This document shows positions 8,417 to 16,081 of a stretch of 64,000 bases of DNA, piece after piece. Position numbers and translations under genes: made by a program. The number at the start of each line of letters is the position of its first letter. The first letter of the stretch is position 1. Source of the stretch: Pseudomonas sp. GD04019 (GTDB lineage: Bacteria > Pseudomonadota > Gammaproteobacteria > Pseudomonadales > Pseudomonadaceae); assembly GCF_029837695.1 (NCBI RefSeq), contig NZ_JAOEEA010000011.1, positions 1-64,000 on the forward strand, written 5' to 3'. The notes under the pieces were generated by a model, which was not told the origin of the DNA, did not search any database, and was given only the letters and a program-made list of their open reading frames with translations.

Positions 8417-8916
8417 ATTGGCACGAAACAGGCGCGCTGGTAGCTGTGCTGTCTGTGTAGCCGTCACCGCAGCTAAGTATCTGATGAGAAACAGCTATTC
8501 CTGCTTGTAGGCACTTTACCCGGGTGTTGATGGCAAATGGCTTACATCTCTTCTTGGCTTTGGCGTACGCGCTTGGAGAGCCAGATTCTGACTTTTCGAT
8601 CAGGTAGAGCGAGCCGGTTCCCGCTGCGCTCTGCCACCGCTGAAAGCGGTAATGAAAGCGCGCGTAAGTCAGGGATTCGCTGGCCTTGGGCTACTTTTGC
8701 CCGCTCGTCTTGTGGCCCACCCAGGCGGATGGGCGGCACTGTGCATTCGGAATAACAGTTCCATAATCCCTGCGTCGTGCGCTGCGCTGTGCGCACGAGT
8801 CAACCCCACATGGATCTCTCCAAGGGTGACGTGCCATACCAGTGCAGTAGCTCGCGCAGTGATTTAGGTAGTTCTACGGGCAGGGTGCGCCCCTTGTTGA
8901 ATAGGAGTGTTCAGCA
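8417..8916. other. Gene-free stretch between csu operon and metalloprotease gene
   Basis: About 500 bases with no convincing gene. Open frames of 70 to 85 codons exist on both strands near 8537-8796, but they overlap one another, lack ribosome sites and show no recognisable motif, so they look like non-coding or decayed sequence. The last 40 bases hold the ribosome site AGGAGTG of the next gene. Confidence 0.5.
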
Positions 8917-11037
8917 ATGTCCCGCCTGCCTGAAAATCCGCAATTCCCGCCTCTGCCCGATCTGCTGCCGCCCGGCCAGGAAGATGCTCCGGTCGCCAGT
9001 GCCGCAACCCGCGGCAATATCGCCATCAACCCCAACATCACCGCGCTGCCCGGGCCGGGTGAGATTATCATTCCGCAGTTCCGTAGCGTGCGCGCCGGTT
9101 GTTGGCTGCTCAACTACAAGCCCAGCGGCGCCTCGCTGGTGTCGTACGACGGGACTCTGCGGGTCGAGTCGCACAGCGATGGCCGCACGGCCAGCGGCGA
9201 CCTCTATCAGCGCCCGGTGATCTTCCTGCCGATCCCCATCCCGGTGCCGTTCCCCACCCTGCAGACCAAGACGGCGGCGACCAACCTGTCGCTCAAGCCG
9301 ATCCTGTTGGCCGGGCCCAATCCGGCCTCGGGCATCCCGATCCTGGCGCGCAACAACTACCGCTACTACGTGCGCGTGACCTCGCTGCCGGAGTATTTCT
9401 ACCTGGGCAACAGCTTCAGCCTGGGCTTCCAGCTGTACCGCTTCACCGCGCCGAACACCTGGGCGCTGGAGAGCACACTGACCGCGCAGATGGTGCGGAT
9501 CACCGCGCCGGCCGGCTATCCGTCGCCGTCCGACTACGCCGAGGGCGATGTGAAGAACGCCGCCGGTGCGGTGGTCGGTCGTCTGACCATGGGCTGGCTG
9601 TCCACCTACTTCCGCCGCTGCACCATCGAGATCGACACGGTCAACGGCTCCGAACGGCCGACCAACAGTGGCGTGGGCCACACCTGGGCGACCGTGATGG
9701 ACGCGGTGGGCTTCCAGACCAGCGTGAGCCTCAGCGACACCAACGTGCTGGAGCCCAGCGGCGCCTCCTGGTCCAACGGTGAAATGCACGCGGCCATGCT
9801 GGCGCGGCGCTCGGTGGTGAACCTGGACACCGAGTGGCGCTATCACATCCTCGCGGTGAAGAACATCGACTCCACGCCGCGCGGGATCATGTACGACAAC
9901 GGCGGCACCGACTCCAACAACGTGCCGCGCGAAGGCGTCGGCATCTCCTCGCACTGGACCATCGACCCCGGCTGGGGCACGGTCAGCGGCCAGCGTTTCG
10001 GCACCGCCGCGGCGCCGTACTTCCGCACCGCGGTGCATGAACTGGGGCACGCCCTGGGCCTGTACCACAACTCGGCGGACTTCGGCTTCATGTGCACCAG
10101 CGACGTGATCGCCGCCAGCGCCACGCCGGGCAATCCGTTCCCGGGCAATATCCAGTGGTCGTTCCATCCGGACAACCTCAAGCAGCTGCGCCACTACCCG
10201 GACCCGTTCATCCGCCCCGGCTCGGTGGCCTTCGGCAGCGCCTCCACGGCGACCCCGCCGATCACCCCGACCGACCTGGAAGCGGAAGTGCTGGGACTGC
10301 AGGTGGAGGTCAACGCGCTGCTCGGCGAAGTGCCCCTGGGCGCGCCGGTGCGCGTCAGCGTGGCGCTGGTCAACCGCAGCGAGCAGCCACTTCAGGTGCC
10401 GGCCGACCTGAGCCTGAAGAGCGAGCATGTCAGCGGCAGCGTGACCGATCCATCCGGCAACCAGCGCACCTTCCGCACCATCATCCACTGCATCGAGGAC
10501 TCGCCATTCCGCGTGCTGCAGCCGGGTGAGCGCATCGAGGAGTCGATGACCCTGATGCGCGGCGCCGAGGGCGCGCTGTTCGGCGTGTCGGGCATCCACG
10601 AGGTGCGGGTGGACGTGCACTGGGACATCGACGGCATGGTCGCGCATGCTTCCGGTCGCGCCACGGTGATGGTCACCGCCGCGGTGGACGAGCGTCACGC
10701 CCAGGCCGCGCACAAGGTGCTGGCCACGCCGGACGCGCACCTGGTGCTGGTGTTCGGTGGCGATCACCTGAGCGACGGCATCGAGGCCATCCAGGCCGCG
10801 CTGGCGTCGCCGGTGCTCAAGCCGCACTTCGCGGCGATCGAGACCAAACGCCTGGCCGCGCGCTTCATGAAGCGCAAACCGGACGTCAAGGCGGCCACCG
10901 CGCTGCTGGATGACAGCACGGTGATGAGCAACGCCGAGCAGAACAAGCTCGACCGCCTGCTCAGTGATGCCGGTGGCAGCCTGCCGAAAATCAGCCGGGC
11001 CAAGCCCAAGCCTGCCCGCCTGGCGACTGCCAAGTAG
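8917..11037 (+). CDS. Matrixin-type zinc metalloprotease with C-terminal accessory domains
   Basis: This is a 706-residue protein of the metzincin superfamily. Residues 374-384 carry the zinc motif HELGHALGLYH (His374, Glu375, His378, His384), and Met392 lies eight residues further, the spacing of the matrixin Met-turn. The N-terminus is proline-rich (about residues 5-22) with no signal peptide. Residues about 45-360 form a large beta-rich region; about 450-590 look immunoglobulin-like (VALVNRSEQPL, HEVRVDVHWDIDG); the last 100 residues are helical and basic. ATG is preceded by TAGGAG. Substrate and export route are unknown. It is followed 52 bases later by a small gene that may be its partner. 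The protease fold is secure; everything about its job is open. Confidence 0.75.
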   Translation: MSRLPENPQFPPLPDLLPPGQEDAPVASAATRGNIAINPNITALPGPGEIIIPQFRSVRAGCWLLNYKPSGASLVSYDGTLRVESHSDGRTASGDLYQRPVIFLPIPIPVPFPTLQTKTAATNLSLKPILLAGPNPASGIPILARNNYRYYVRVTSLPEYFYLGNSFSLGFQLYRFTAPNTWALESTLTAQMVRITAPAGYPSPSDYAEGDVKNAAGAVVGRLTMGWLSTYFRRCTIEIDTVNGSERPTNSGVGHTWATVMDAVGFQTSVSLSDTNVLEPSGASWSNGEMHAAMLARRSVVNLDTEWRYHILAVKNIDSTPRGIMYDNGGTDSNNVPREGVGISSHWTIDPGWGTVSGQRFGTAAAPYFRTAVHELGHALGLYHNSADFGFMCTSDVIAASATPGNPFPGNIQWSFHPDNLKQLRHYPDPFIRPGSVAFGSASTATPPITPTDLEAEVLGLQVEVNALLGEVPLGAPVRVSVALVNRSEQPLQVPADLSLKSEHVSGSVTDPSGNQRTFRTIIHCIEDSPFRVLQPGERIEESMTLMRGAEGALFGVSGIHEVRVDVHWDIDGMVAHASGRATVMVTAAVDERHAQAAHKVLATPDAHLVLVFGGDHLSDGIEAIQAALASPVLKPHFAAIETKRLAARFMKRKPDVKAATALLDDSTVMSNAEQNKLDRLLSDAGGSLPKISRAKPKPARLATAK

Positions 11038-11088
11038 GGCATAACGGATGCGGGGCTTCGGTCCCGCATCTCGCAAAAGGAGAGTCTG

Positions 11089-11388
11089 ATGGCAGAGCTC
11101 GATCCCAGATTGCCGGGCACCTGGCGCATGTCCGAACAGGCGCCCTGTGCGGCCGGCTACGCCGCGCACCTGCGCTTCGAGGACGGCGGCCTGTATTTCG
11201 GCAGCACCGAACCGGCCGGCGGCTTCACCTGGTGGGACCAGGGGCGCTGGCGGGTAGCGGCGCCGGGGCAGGTGGCGCTGTCCACCGCCAACGACGAAGT
11301 GGTGACCTACGCCTACAGCCTCATCGACGGCACACTGACTTTCACGGACCCGTCGGGTTGTAGCTTCAGCTACAGGCGCAGTACTTAG
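11089..11388 (+). CDS. Small beta-rich protein next to the metalloprotease; function unknown
   Basis: This 99-residue protein has no signal peptide. The sequence alternates short strands and turns (LPGTWRM, HLRFEDGGLYF, FTWWDQGRWRV, GQVALST, GTLTFTD, CSFSYRR) with two cysteines (residues about 20 and 92). The opening L-x-G-x-W-x6-C-x-LRF pattern loosely recalls lipocalin-like folds, including the Inh/AprI inhibitors of serralysin proteases. A strong ribosome site (AAAAGGAGAG) and the short gap to the metalloprotease gene suggest co-expression. I do not recognise a named family; the inhibitor idea is a hypothesis only. Confidence 0.6.
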   Translation: MAELDPRLPGTWRMSEQAPCAAGYAAHLRFEDGGLYFGSTEPAGGFTWWDQGRWRVAAPGQVALSTANDEVVTYAYSLIDGTLTFTDPSGCSFSYRRST

Positions 11389-11450
11389 CGCCCAAGGCGC
11401 CCGACCTCCGGCAGGAGATCGATGTGCACTGACGCGGATGTCGCGGGTTG

Positions 11451-11479
11451 CACCCGCCCTGCGTTGCGCAGGGCGGGTG
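11451..11479. terminator. Perfect hairpin between convergent genes
   Basis: CACCCGCCCTGCG and its exact complement flank a TTG loop, a 13-base-pair stem. It lies between the stop of the small protein gene and the stop of apt, eight bases from the latter. No T-run follows on either strand, so it may act as a barrier or RNA-stability element rather than a classical terminator. Confidence 0.55.
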
Positions 11480-11486
11480 GCGCCTG

Positions 11487-12035
11487 TCAGCGTTCGCCGA
11501 GCTCGAAGGCGGTCAGGGTGAAGGTGGGGATGCCGATATCCTGCAGCTTGCGCGAGCCGCCCAGCTCGGGCAGGTCGATGATCGCCGCGGCCTCGTGCAC
11601 CTGGGCGCCGAGGCGTTTGACCAGGCGCGCGGCGGCCAGCAGGGTGCCGCCGGTGGCGATCAGGTCATCGAAGATCAGCACCCGGTCGCCTTCGCACAGG
11701 CTGTCGGCGTGGACTTCCAGCAGGGCTTCGCCGTACTCGGTCTGGTAGCTCTCGGCGAGTACTTCGGCCGGCAGCTTGCCCTGCTTGCGGAACAGGATCA
11801 GCGGCTTGTTCAGCTCGTAGGCCATGATCGAGCCGAACAGGAAGCCGCGCGCGTCCATGGCCGCGATATGGCTGAACTCGGTCTCGACGTAACGCTGGAT
11901 AAAGCTGTCCACCACCATGCGCAGGGCGCGTGGCGACTGGAACAGCGGGGTGATGTCGCGGAACACCACGCCGGGCTTGGGGAAGTCCGGCACCGGGCGG
12001 ATCAGCGATTTGATGGCGAATTCGTCGAAGATCAT
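11487..12035 (-). CDS. apt: Adenine phosphoribosyltransferase
   Basis: This 182-residue cytoplasmic enzyme salvages adenine with PRPP to give AMP. It has the type I phosphoribosyltransferase pattern: PGVVFRDITPL near residue 21, the AMDARGFLFG segment near 59-68, and the PRPP-binding loop VLIFDDLIATGGTL around residues 119-132. Length is normal for the family. It follows anr on the minus strand with a nine-base gap, the same pairing seen in P. aeruginosa. Confidence 0.95.
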   Translation of the reverse strand: MIFDEFAIKSLIRPVPDFPKPGVVFRDITPLFQSPRALRMVVDSFIQRYVETEFSHIAAMDARGFLFGSIMAYELNKPLILFRKQGKLPAEVLAESYQTEYGEALLEVHADSLCEGDRVLIFDDLIATGGTLLAAARLVKRLGAQVHEAAAIIDLPELGGSRKLQDIGIPTFTLTAFELGER

Positions 12036-12044
12036 CGCGTGTCC

Positions 12045-12779
12045 TCAGTCGGGCATATTGCCGCCGGCCAGAGCGCACAGCTCGATGGGGTCGAGGATCT
12101 GCACTTCCTTGCCTTCGGCGTTGATCAGGCCGTTCTGCTGGAAGCGGGTGAACACCCGCGACACGGTCTCCACGGCCAGGCCCAGGTAGTTGCCCACTTC
12201 GTTGCGCGACATGGCCAGGCGGAACTGGTTGGCCGAGAAGCCGCGGGCGCGGAAGCGAGCGGAGAGGTTGACCAGGAAAGTGGCGATGCGCTCGTCGGCG
12301 GTCTTCTTGGAGAGCAGCAGCATCATCTGCTGGTCGTCGCGGATCTCGCGGCTCATCACCCGCATCAGCTGGCGGCGCAGCTGCGGCAGCTGCACGGACA
12401 GCTCGTCCAGGCGCTCGAAGGGAATCTCGCACACCGAGGTGGTTTCCAGGGCCTGGGCCGATACCGGGTAGACCTCGGTGTCGACGCCGGACAGGCCGAC
12501 CAACTCGCTGGGCAGGTGGAAGCCGGTGATCTGCTCCTCGCCCGAATCGCTCAGGGTGAAGGTCTTCAGCGCGCCGGCGCGCACGGCGAACACCGAGTCG
12601 AAGGCATCGCCCTGGCGGAACAGGAACTCACCCTTCTTCAGTGGGCGCCCGCGCTTGACGATGCGGTCCAGGGAGTCCATGTCCTCCAGGTTCAGCGACA
12701 GCGGCAGGCACAGTGCGGCCAGGCTGCAATCCTTGCAGTGGGCCTGGTGGGGGCTGTGTACCTTGATGGTTTCTGGCAT
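12045..12779 (-). CDS. anr: Oxygen-sensing transcription regulator Anr (FNR family)
   Basis: This 244-residue CRP/FNR regulator binds a [4Fe-4S] cluster in the absence of oxygen and then binds TTGAT-N4-ATCAA sites. Cys15, Cys18 and Cys24 form the N-terminal cluster motif (CKDCSLAALC), with a fourth in TTSVCEIPF near residue 110. A cyclic-nucleotide-type barrel follows, then the C-terminal helix-turn-helix (MSRNEVGNYLGLAVETVSR) whose E..SR residues read the FNR half-site. Start 12779 is chosen because AGGGAA precedes it and the protein then aligns with known Anr; an in-frame ATG 12 codons upstream is less likely. Probable targets are in this window: hemN and ccoN2 have matching sites. Confidence 0.95.
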   Translation of the reverse strand: MPETIKVHSPHQAHCKDCSLAALCLPLSLNLEDMDSLDRIVKRGRPLKKGEFLFRQGDAFDSVFAVRAGALKTFTLSDSGEEQITGFHLPSELVGLSGVDTEVYPVSAQALETTSVCEIPFERLDELSVQLPQLRRQLMRVMSREIRDDQQMMLLLSKKTADERIATFLVNLSARFRARGFSANQFRLAMSRNEVGNYLGLAVETVSRVFTRFQQNGLINAEGKEVQILDPIELCALAGGNMPD

Positions 12780-12961
12780 CGGAGTTCCCTGAGTGGAGAT
12801 CACACACAAAGACAAAGGTTAACCCATTGGGCCGCAGGTGGACCAGGCCGACCAAGGTCGGCGGGGGATTAGGTTCGATGGTGGGACATGGCTGACCGCT
12901 TGCTCAAGTTTTTTCGTCGCCTTCCGATAGCCCGGTGGAAGAATGCGCCGAGGGAGATTCC

Positions 12962-13411
12962 ATGCTGAGGGTAGACATGAACGGCCTGGTCGAGCGCCTG
13001 TCGCTCGGTGTGCAGCGCCAGGTAGCACGCGCCGAGGGCGTGGTGGCCAGCGAGGAGGAAGTGCGCGACGGCCTGCGCGTGACCCTGTCCGAACTGGGCA
13101 AGGTGCGCGCCGCCGCGCCGAAGAACAACGATATCGACGAGGCCGACCTGCCGGACAACATCAAGGAAATCCTCAAGATGATCCGCGAGCTGCGCCGGCA
13201 GATCGCCGAGAAGCAGGCCGAGCTGCAGGCGCTGATGGCCGAGTCGGGGGACCCGGAGGCCAAGCAGATGCGCCTGGAGATGTTGCGCGGCGAACTGGCC
13301 TCGCTGCAGGGCGCCCTCAGCACGGCCCAGGCCAGCCTAGTGGAGGCGTTGAAAGACAAGCGTCTGAGCGATGACCAGCGCATGCAGGCGGCCAGTCTGG
13401 CGATGGCCTGA
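12962..13411 (+). CDS. Conserved coiled-coil protein between anr and hemN
   Basis: This is a 149-residue hydrophilic protein. Residues about 65-140 are strongly helical with heptad-like spacing (IKEILKMIRELRRQIAEKQAELQ), followed by a C-terminal DDQRMQAASLAMA. A homolog of unknown function sits between anr and hemN in P. aeruginosa, so the location is conserved. The start at 12962 has a good GAGGGAG site; an in-frame ATG nine codons upstream does not. Its last codons are the start of a tandem duplication with a REP-like hairpin (13364-13590). No membrane segment or signal peptide. Function unknown. Confidence 0.75.
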   Translation: MLRVDMNGLVERLSLGVQRQVARAEGVVASEEEVRDGLRVTLSELGKVRAAAPKNNDIDEADLPDNIKEILKMIRELRRQIAEKQAELQALMAESGDPEAKQMRLEMLRGELASLQGALSTAQASLVEALKDKRLSDDQRMQAASLAMA

Positions 13412-13590
13412 CCCTATGGCGTGTATGAAATCCGGGATTGCGGGTTCGTTCGCCCCCGGATTGCATCCGGGCTACTTGGCTGAGCGATGACCCGCTCATG
13501 CAGGCGGTCAGTCTGGCGATGGCCTCAACCTGTAGCCCGGATGAAATCCGGGATTGCGGGGTTCATTCATTCCCGGATTGCATCCGGGCT
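13364..13590. repeat. Tandem duplication carrying a REP-like palindrome
   Basis: Two imperfect copies of about 110 bases, 13364-13473 and 13480-13590, lie head to tail. Each starts CTGAGCGATGACC, runs through ATGCAGGCGG and CAGTCTGGCGATGGCCT (the final codons of the coiled-coil gene) and ends with the hairpin arms GATGAAATCCGGGATTGCGGG and CCCGGATTGCATCCGGGCT. The second copy has intact outer arms (AGCCCGGATG / CATCCGGGCT); the first has lost the left outer arm. The unit therefore joins a gene 3' end and a REP-like element. Confidence 0.8.
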
Positions 13591-13607
13591 GTGGGCTTGT
13601 CCGAATT

Positions 13608-14990
13608 TCAGATAACCCGCGAGAAGCGCTGCTGGTTCTGCTGCTCCAGATAGTGGTCGAACAGCATGCACAGCGAGCGCACCAGCAGGCGGCCGGCCGG
13701 GCGCACGTCGATGCCGTGTTCGCTCAGCTCGATCAGACCATCGCGGGCCAGTTGCTGCAGCTGCGGCCAGATGGCCGAGAAGTAGCTGCGAAAATCGATG
13801 GCGAAGCGCTCCTCGATCTCGCGGAAATTCAGCTGGAACTGACAGATCAGTGCCTGGATCACGGCGCGGCGGATGCGGTCGTCTTCGTTGCAGTGCAGGC
13901 CGCGCTGGGTGGCCAGTTGGCTGTTGCCCAGGCTCTGCTGGTAGTTGGCCAGGTCGCTGCTGTTCTGGCTGTACAGGTCGCCGACCTGGCTGATGGCGGA
14001 CACGCCCAGGCCGATCAGGTCGCAGTGGCCGTGGGTGGTGTAGCCCTGGAAGTTGCGCTGCAGGGTGCCGTCTTCCTGGGCCATGGCCAGCTCGTCGTCG
14101 GGCAGGGCGAAATGATCCATGCCGATGTAGCGGTAGCCGGCGGCAGTGAGCTGCTCGATGCTGCCCTGCAGCATCTCCAGTTTCTGCGTCGGGCTGGGCA
14201 GCTCGTTTTCGTTGATCCGCCGCTGCGGCATGAAGCGCTCCGGCAGGTGCGCGTAGTTGAACACCGAGAGCCGGTCCGGCTGCAGGGCGATCACCTCGGC
14301 CACGGTGCGGGCGAAGCTCTCCGGCGTTTGCAGTGGCAGGCCATAGATCAGGTCGATGTTCACCGAGCGGAATTGCAGGGCGTGCGCCGCATCGACGATG
14401 GCACGGGTCTGTTCCAGGGTCTGCAGGCGGTTGATGGCGCGCTGCACGTCCGGGTCGAGGTCCTGCACGCCGAGGCTGACGCGGTTGAAGCCCAGCTCGC
14501 GCAGCAGGCCCATGGTCGACCAGTCGGCTTCGCGCGGGTCGATCTCGATGCCGTAGTCGCCACTGTCGTCGTTCAGCAGGGTGAAGTGCTGGCGGATGTG
14601 TTCCATCAGCCGCCGTAGTTCGTCGTGGCTGAGGAAGGTCGGGGTGCCGCCGCCGAAATGCAACTGTTCGACCACCTGGCGTTGGTCCAGGTGGCGCGAG
14701 ACCAGGGTGATTTCCTGCTCCAGGCGCTCCAGATAGGGCAGGGCGCGGCCGCGGTCCTTGGTGATCACCTTGTTGCAGGCGCAGTAGTAACAAATGTTGG
14801 CGCAGAACGGCACGTGCACGTAGAGCGACAGCGGGCGCTGGGCCTTGCGGCTGTCGCGCAGGGCGTGCAGCAGGTCGAAGGAGCCGACCTCGCCATGGAA
14901 CTGCACGGCGGTGGGGTAGGAGGTGTAGCGCGGGCCTGGCCGGTCGTGGCGGCGGATCAGGTCGGCGTCCCAGCGGATGGCGTCGAGCAT
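13608..14990 (-). CDS. hemN: Oxygen-independent coproporphyrinogen III oxidase
   Basis: This 460-residue radical-SAM enzyme decarboxylates coproporphyrinogen III in haem synthesis without oxygen. The N-terminal PGPRYTSYPTA motif (residues 18-28) is diagnostic of true HemN. The cluster ligands are in CANICYYCAC: Cys63, Cys67, Cys70, plus Cys72. GGGTPTFL binds SAM. The C-terminal HemN domain is complete. It stands alone on the minus strand downstream of a good Anr box with a correctly spaced -10, which agrees with Anr control known in P. aeruginosa. It supplies haem for the cbb3 oxidases encoded next door. Confidence 0.95.
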   Translation of the reverse strand: MLDAIRWDADLIRRHDRPGPRYTSYPTAVQFHGEVGSFDLLHALRDSRKAQRPLSLYVHVPFCANICYYCACNKVITKDRGRALPYLERLEQEITLVSRHLDQRQVVEQLHFGGGTPTFLSHDELRRLMEHIRQHFTLLNDDSGDYGIEIDPREADWSTMGLLRELGFNRVSLGVQDLDPDVQRAINRLQTLEQTRAIVDAAHALQFRSVNIDLIYGLPLQTPESFARTVAEVIALQPDRLSVFNYAHLPERFMPQRRINENELPSPTQKLEMLQGSIEQLTAAGYRYIGMDHFALPDDELAMAQEDGTLQRNFQGYTTHGHCDLIGLGVSAISQVGDLYSQNSSDLANYQQSLGNSQLATQRGLHCNEDDRIRRAVIQALICQFQLNFREIEERFAIDFRSYFSAIWPQLQQLARDGLIELSEHGIDVRPAGRLLVRSLCMLFDHYLEQQNQQRFSRVI

Positions 14991-15019
14991 GGAGAGATCC
15001 CTGGATTGGCAATGTGGCC

Positions 15020-15061
15020 AGTCTAGGGATTGCGGCGGCGATGCTTTTTGACTCAGATCAG
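15020..15061 (-). promoter_or_regulatory. Anr-dependent promoter of hemN
   Basis: An Anr/FNR-type palindrome TTGACTCAGATCAG lies at 15048-15061 (one mismatch per half to TTGAT-N4-ATCAA). On the minus strand a TAGACT box at 15025-15020 is centred 32 bases from the palindrome centre, the spacing of a class II (-41.5) activated promoter. The predicted start near 15013 gives a leader of about 23 bases before the hemN ATG. Sequence-based prediction. Confidence 0.7.
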
Positions 15062-15104
15062 GTCGGCGCGTAGGAGCCTGTCAGAGGCTACCCCTGCTTG
15101 GGCG

Positions 15105-15788
15105 CTAGTGTCCCATCAACCAATGCTGGTGCGGGCCGGGCAGGGTCCACAGGCCGAACAGGATTACCAGCAGACCGCCGGCCATGCGCACGCCGCGCTG
15201 GCGCAGCAGGGCGGTCAGGCGTTCGGCGGCCATGCCGGTGGCCAGCAGCACCGGCCAGGTGCCGAGGCCGAAGGCCAGCATCAGCAGCGCACTATCGGCC
15301 GGTGAGCCCTGGCTGGAGGCCCACAGCAGGGTGCTGTAGACCAGGCCGCAGGGCAGCCAGCCCCACACGGCGCCGAGCAGCAGTGCGCGCGGCAGGCTGC
15401 TGACCGGCATCAGGCGGCTGGCGATGGGTTGCAGGTGGCGCCAGAGGTGACGGCCGAGGGCCTCGATGCGCGTCAGGCCGCTCCACCAGCCGGCCAGGTA
15501 CAGGCCCATGGCGATCAGCAGCAGCGCAGCGATCACCCGTAGCACCATGGCCGCCGGGCTGCTGGCCACGGCCCAGCCGGCCAGGCCGATCAACAGGCCG
15601 GCCGTGGTGTAGCTGAGGATGCGCCCGAAGTTGTAGGCCAGCAGCAGACGGAAGCGTCGGGCGCGCTGTTCCGGCGGAATGGCCAGGGTCAGCGCGCCCA
15701 TCAGGCCGCCGCACATGCCCAGGCAATGGCCGCCGCCGAGCAGGCCGAGGATCAGCGCGGAAACCAGCAGCGGCGCCAGTTCAGGCAC
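15105..15788 (-). CDS. TauE/SafE-family membrane protein of the cbb3 maturation locus
   Basis: This 227-residue integral membrane protein has about six hydrophobic segments and two motif pairs typical of the small TauE/SafE-like subgroup found beside cco genes: GGGHCLGMCGG near residues 20-30 and GWLPCGLVYS near residue 145. Cysteine-rich membrane motifs suggest copper or thiol handling for cbb3 oxidase assembly, but this is inference. It starts with GTG at 15788, inside the end of ccoS (eight-base overlap), so the two are translated together. A longer in-frame extension upstream is non-homologous sequence overlapping ccoS. Confidence 0.78.
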   Translation of the reverse strand: MPELAPLLVSALILGLLGGGHCLGMCGGLMGALTLAIPPEQRARRFRLLLAYNFGRILSYTTAGLLIGLAGWAVASSPAAMVLRVIAALLLIAMGLYLAGWWSGLTRIEALGRHLWRHLQPIASRLMPVSSLPRALLLGAVWGWLPCGLVYSTLLWASSQGSPADSALLMLAFGLGTWPVLLATGMAAERLTALLRQRGVRMAGGLLVILFGLWTLPGPHQHWLMGH

Positions 15789-15987
15789 GTGGCTCGTCCT
15801 TGTCTTCGGCCTTGTCGGCTTCGGCAATAGCGGCCTTGTGCTGCGGGTCTTCGTCGTCGAACAGGATGCTGTGGGCGGGGCTGTCCAGGTCGTCGTACTG
15901 GCCGTTGTCCACCGCCCAGACGAACAGCCAGATGGCGAAGCCGACCAGGACCACGGCAATCGGAATCAGGATGTAGATGGCGGACAT
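15781..15987 (-). CDS. ccoS: cbb3 oxidase maturation protein CcoS
   Basis: This 68-residue protein has a single transmembrane helix (residues about 3-25, IYILIPIAVVLVGFAIWLFVWAV-type) followed by the CcoS signature NGQYDDLDSPAHSIL and an acidic tail. CcoS is required for haem and copper insertion into the cbb3 oxidase. It lies between ccoI and the TauE/SafE gene. A hairpin repeat in the ccoI-ccoS gap may separate their expression. Confidence 0.9.
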   Translation of the reverse strand: MSAIYILIPIAVVLVGFAIWLFVWAVDNGQYDDLDSPAHSILFDDEDPQHKAAIAEADKAEDKDEPRA

Positions 15988-16011
15988 GGCGTCTCCGGAT
16001 GCGGACCAGGC

Positions 16012-16081
16012 GTAGGGTGGATGTGGCTTTGTACATCCACCATTGCAGGTTGGTGGATCGCTGAGGCGCGATCCACCCTAC
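16012..16081. repeat. Inverted repeat (REP-like) between ccoI and ccoS
   Basis: The outer arms GTAGGGTGGAT (16012-16022) and ATCCACCCTAC (16071-16081) are exact complements, and inner ATCCACC/GGTGGAT copies add further pairing. The right arm contains the ccoI stop codon. This looks like a degenerate repetitive palindromic element; it does not resemble the REP at 13.5 kb. Confidence 0.65.

Noticed and set aside
8537..8796. Short overlapping open frames on both strands between csu and the metalloprotease
   Set aside because: No ribosome site, no motif, mutual overlap; treated as non-coding.
8911..11169. 752-codon open frame antisense to the metalloprotease gene
   Set aside because: It mirrors a high-GC gene, has low-complexity R/H/G-rich translation and no known motif; the plus-strand frame has a zinc-protease motif and ribosome site.
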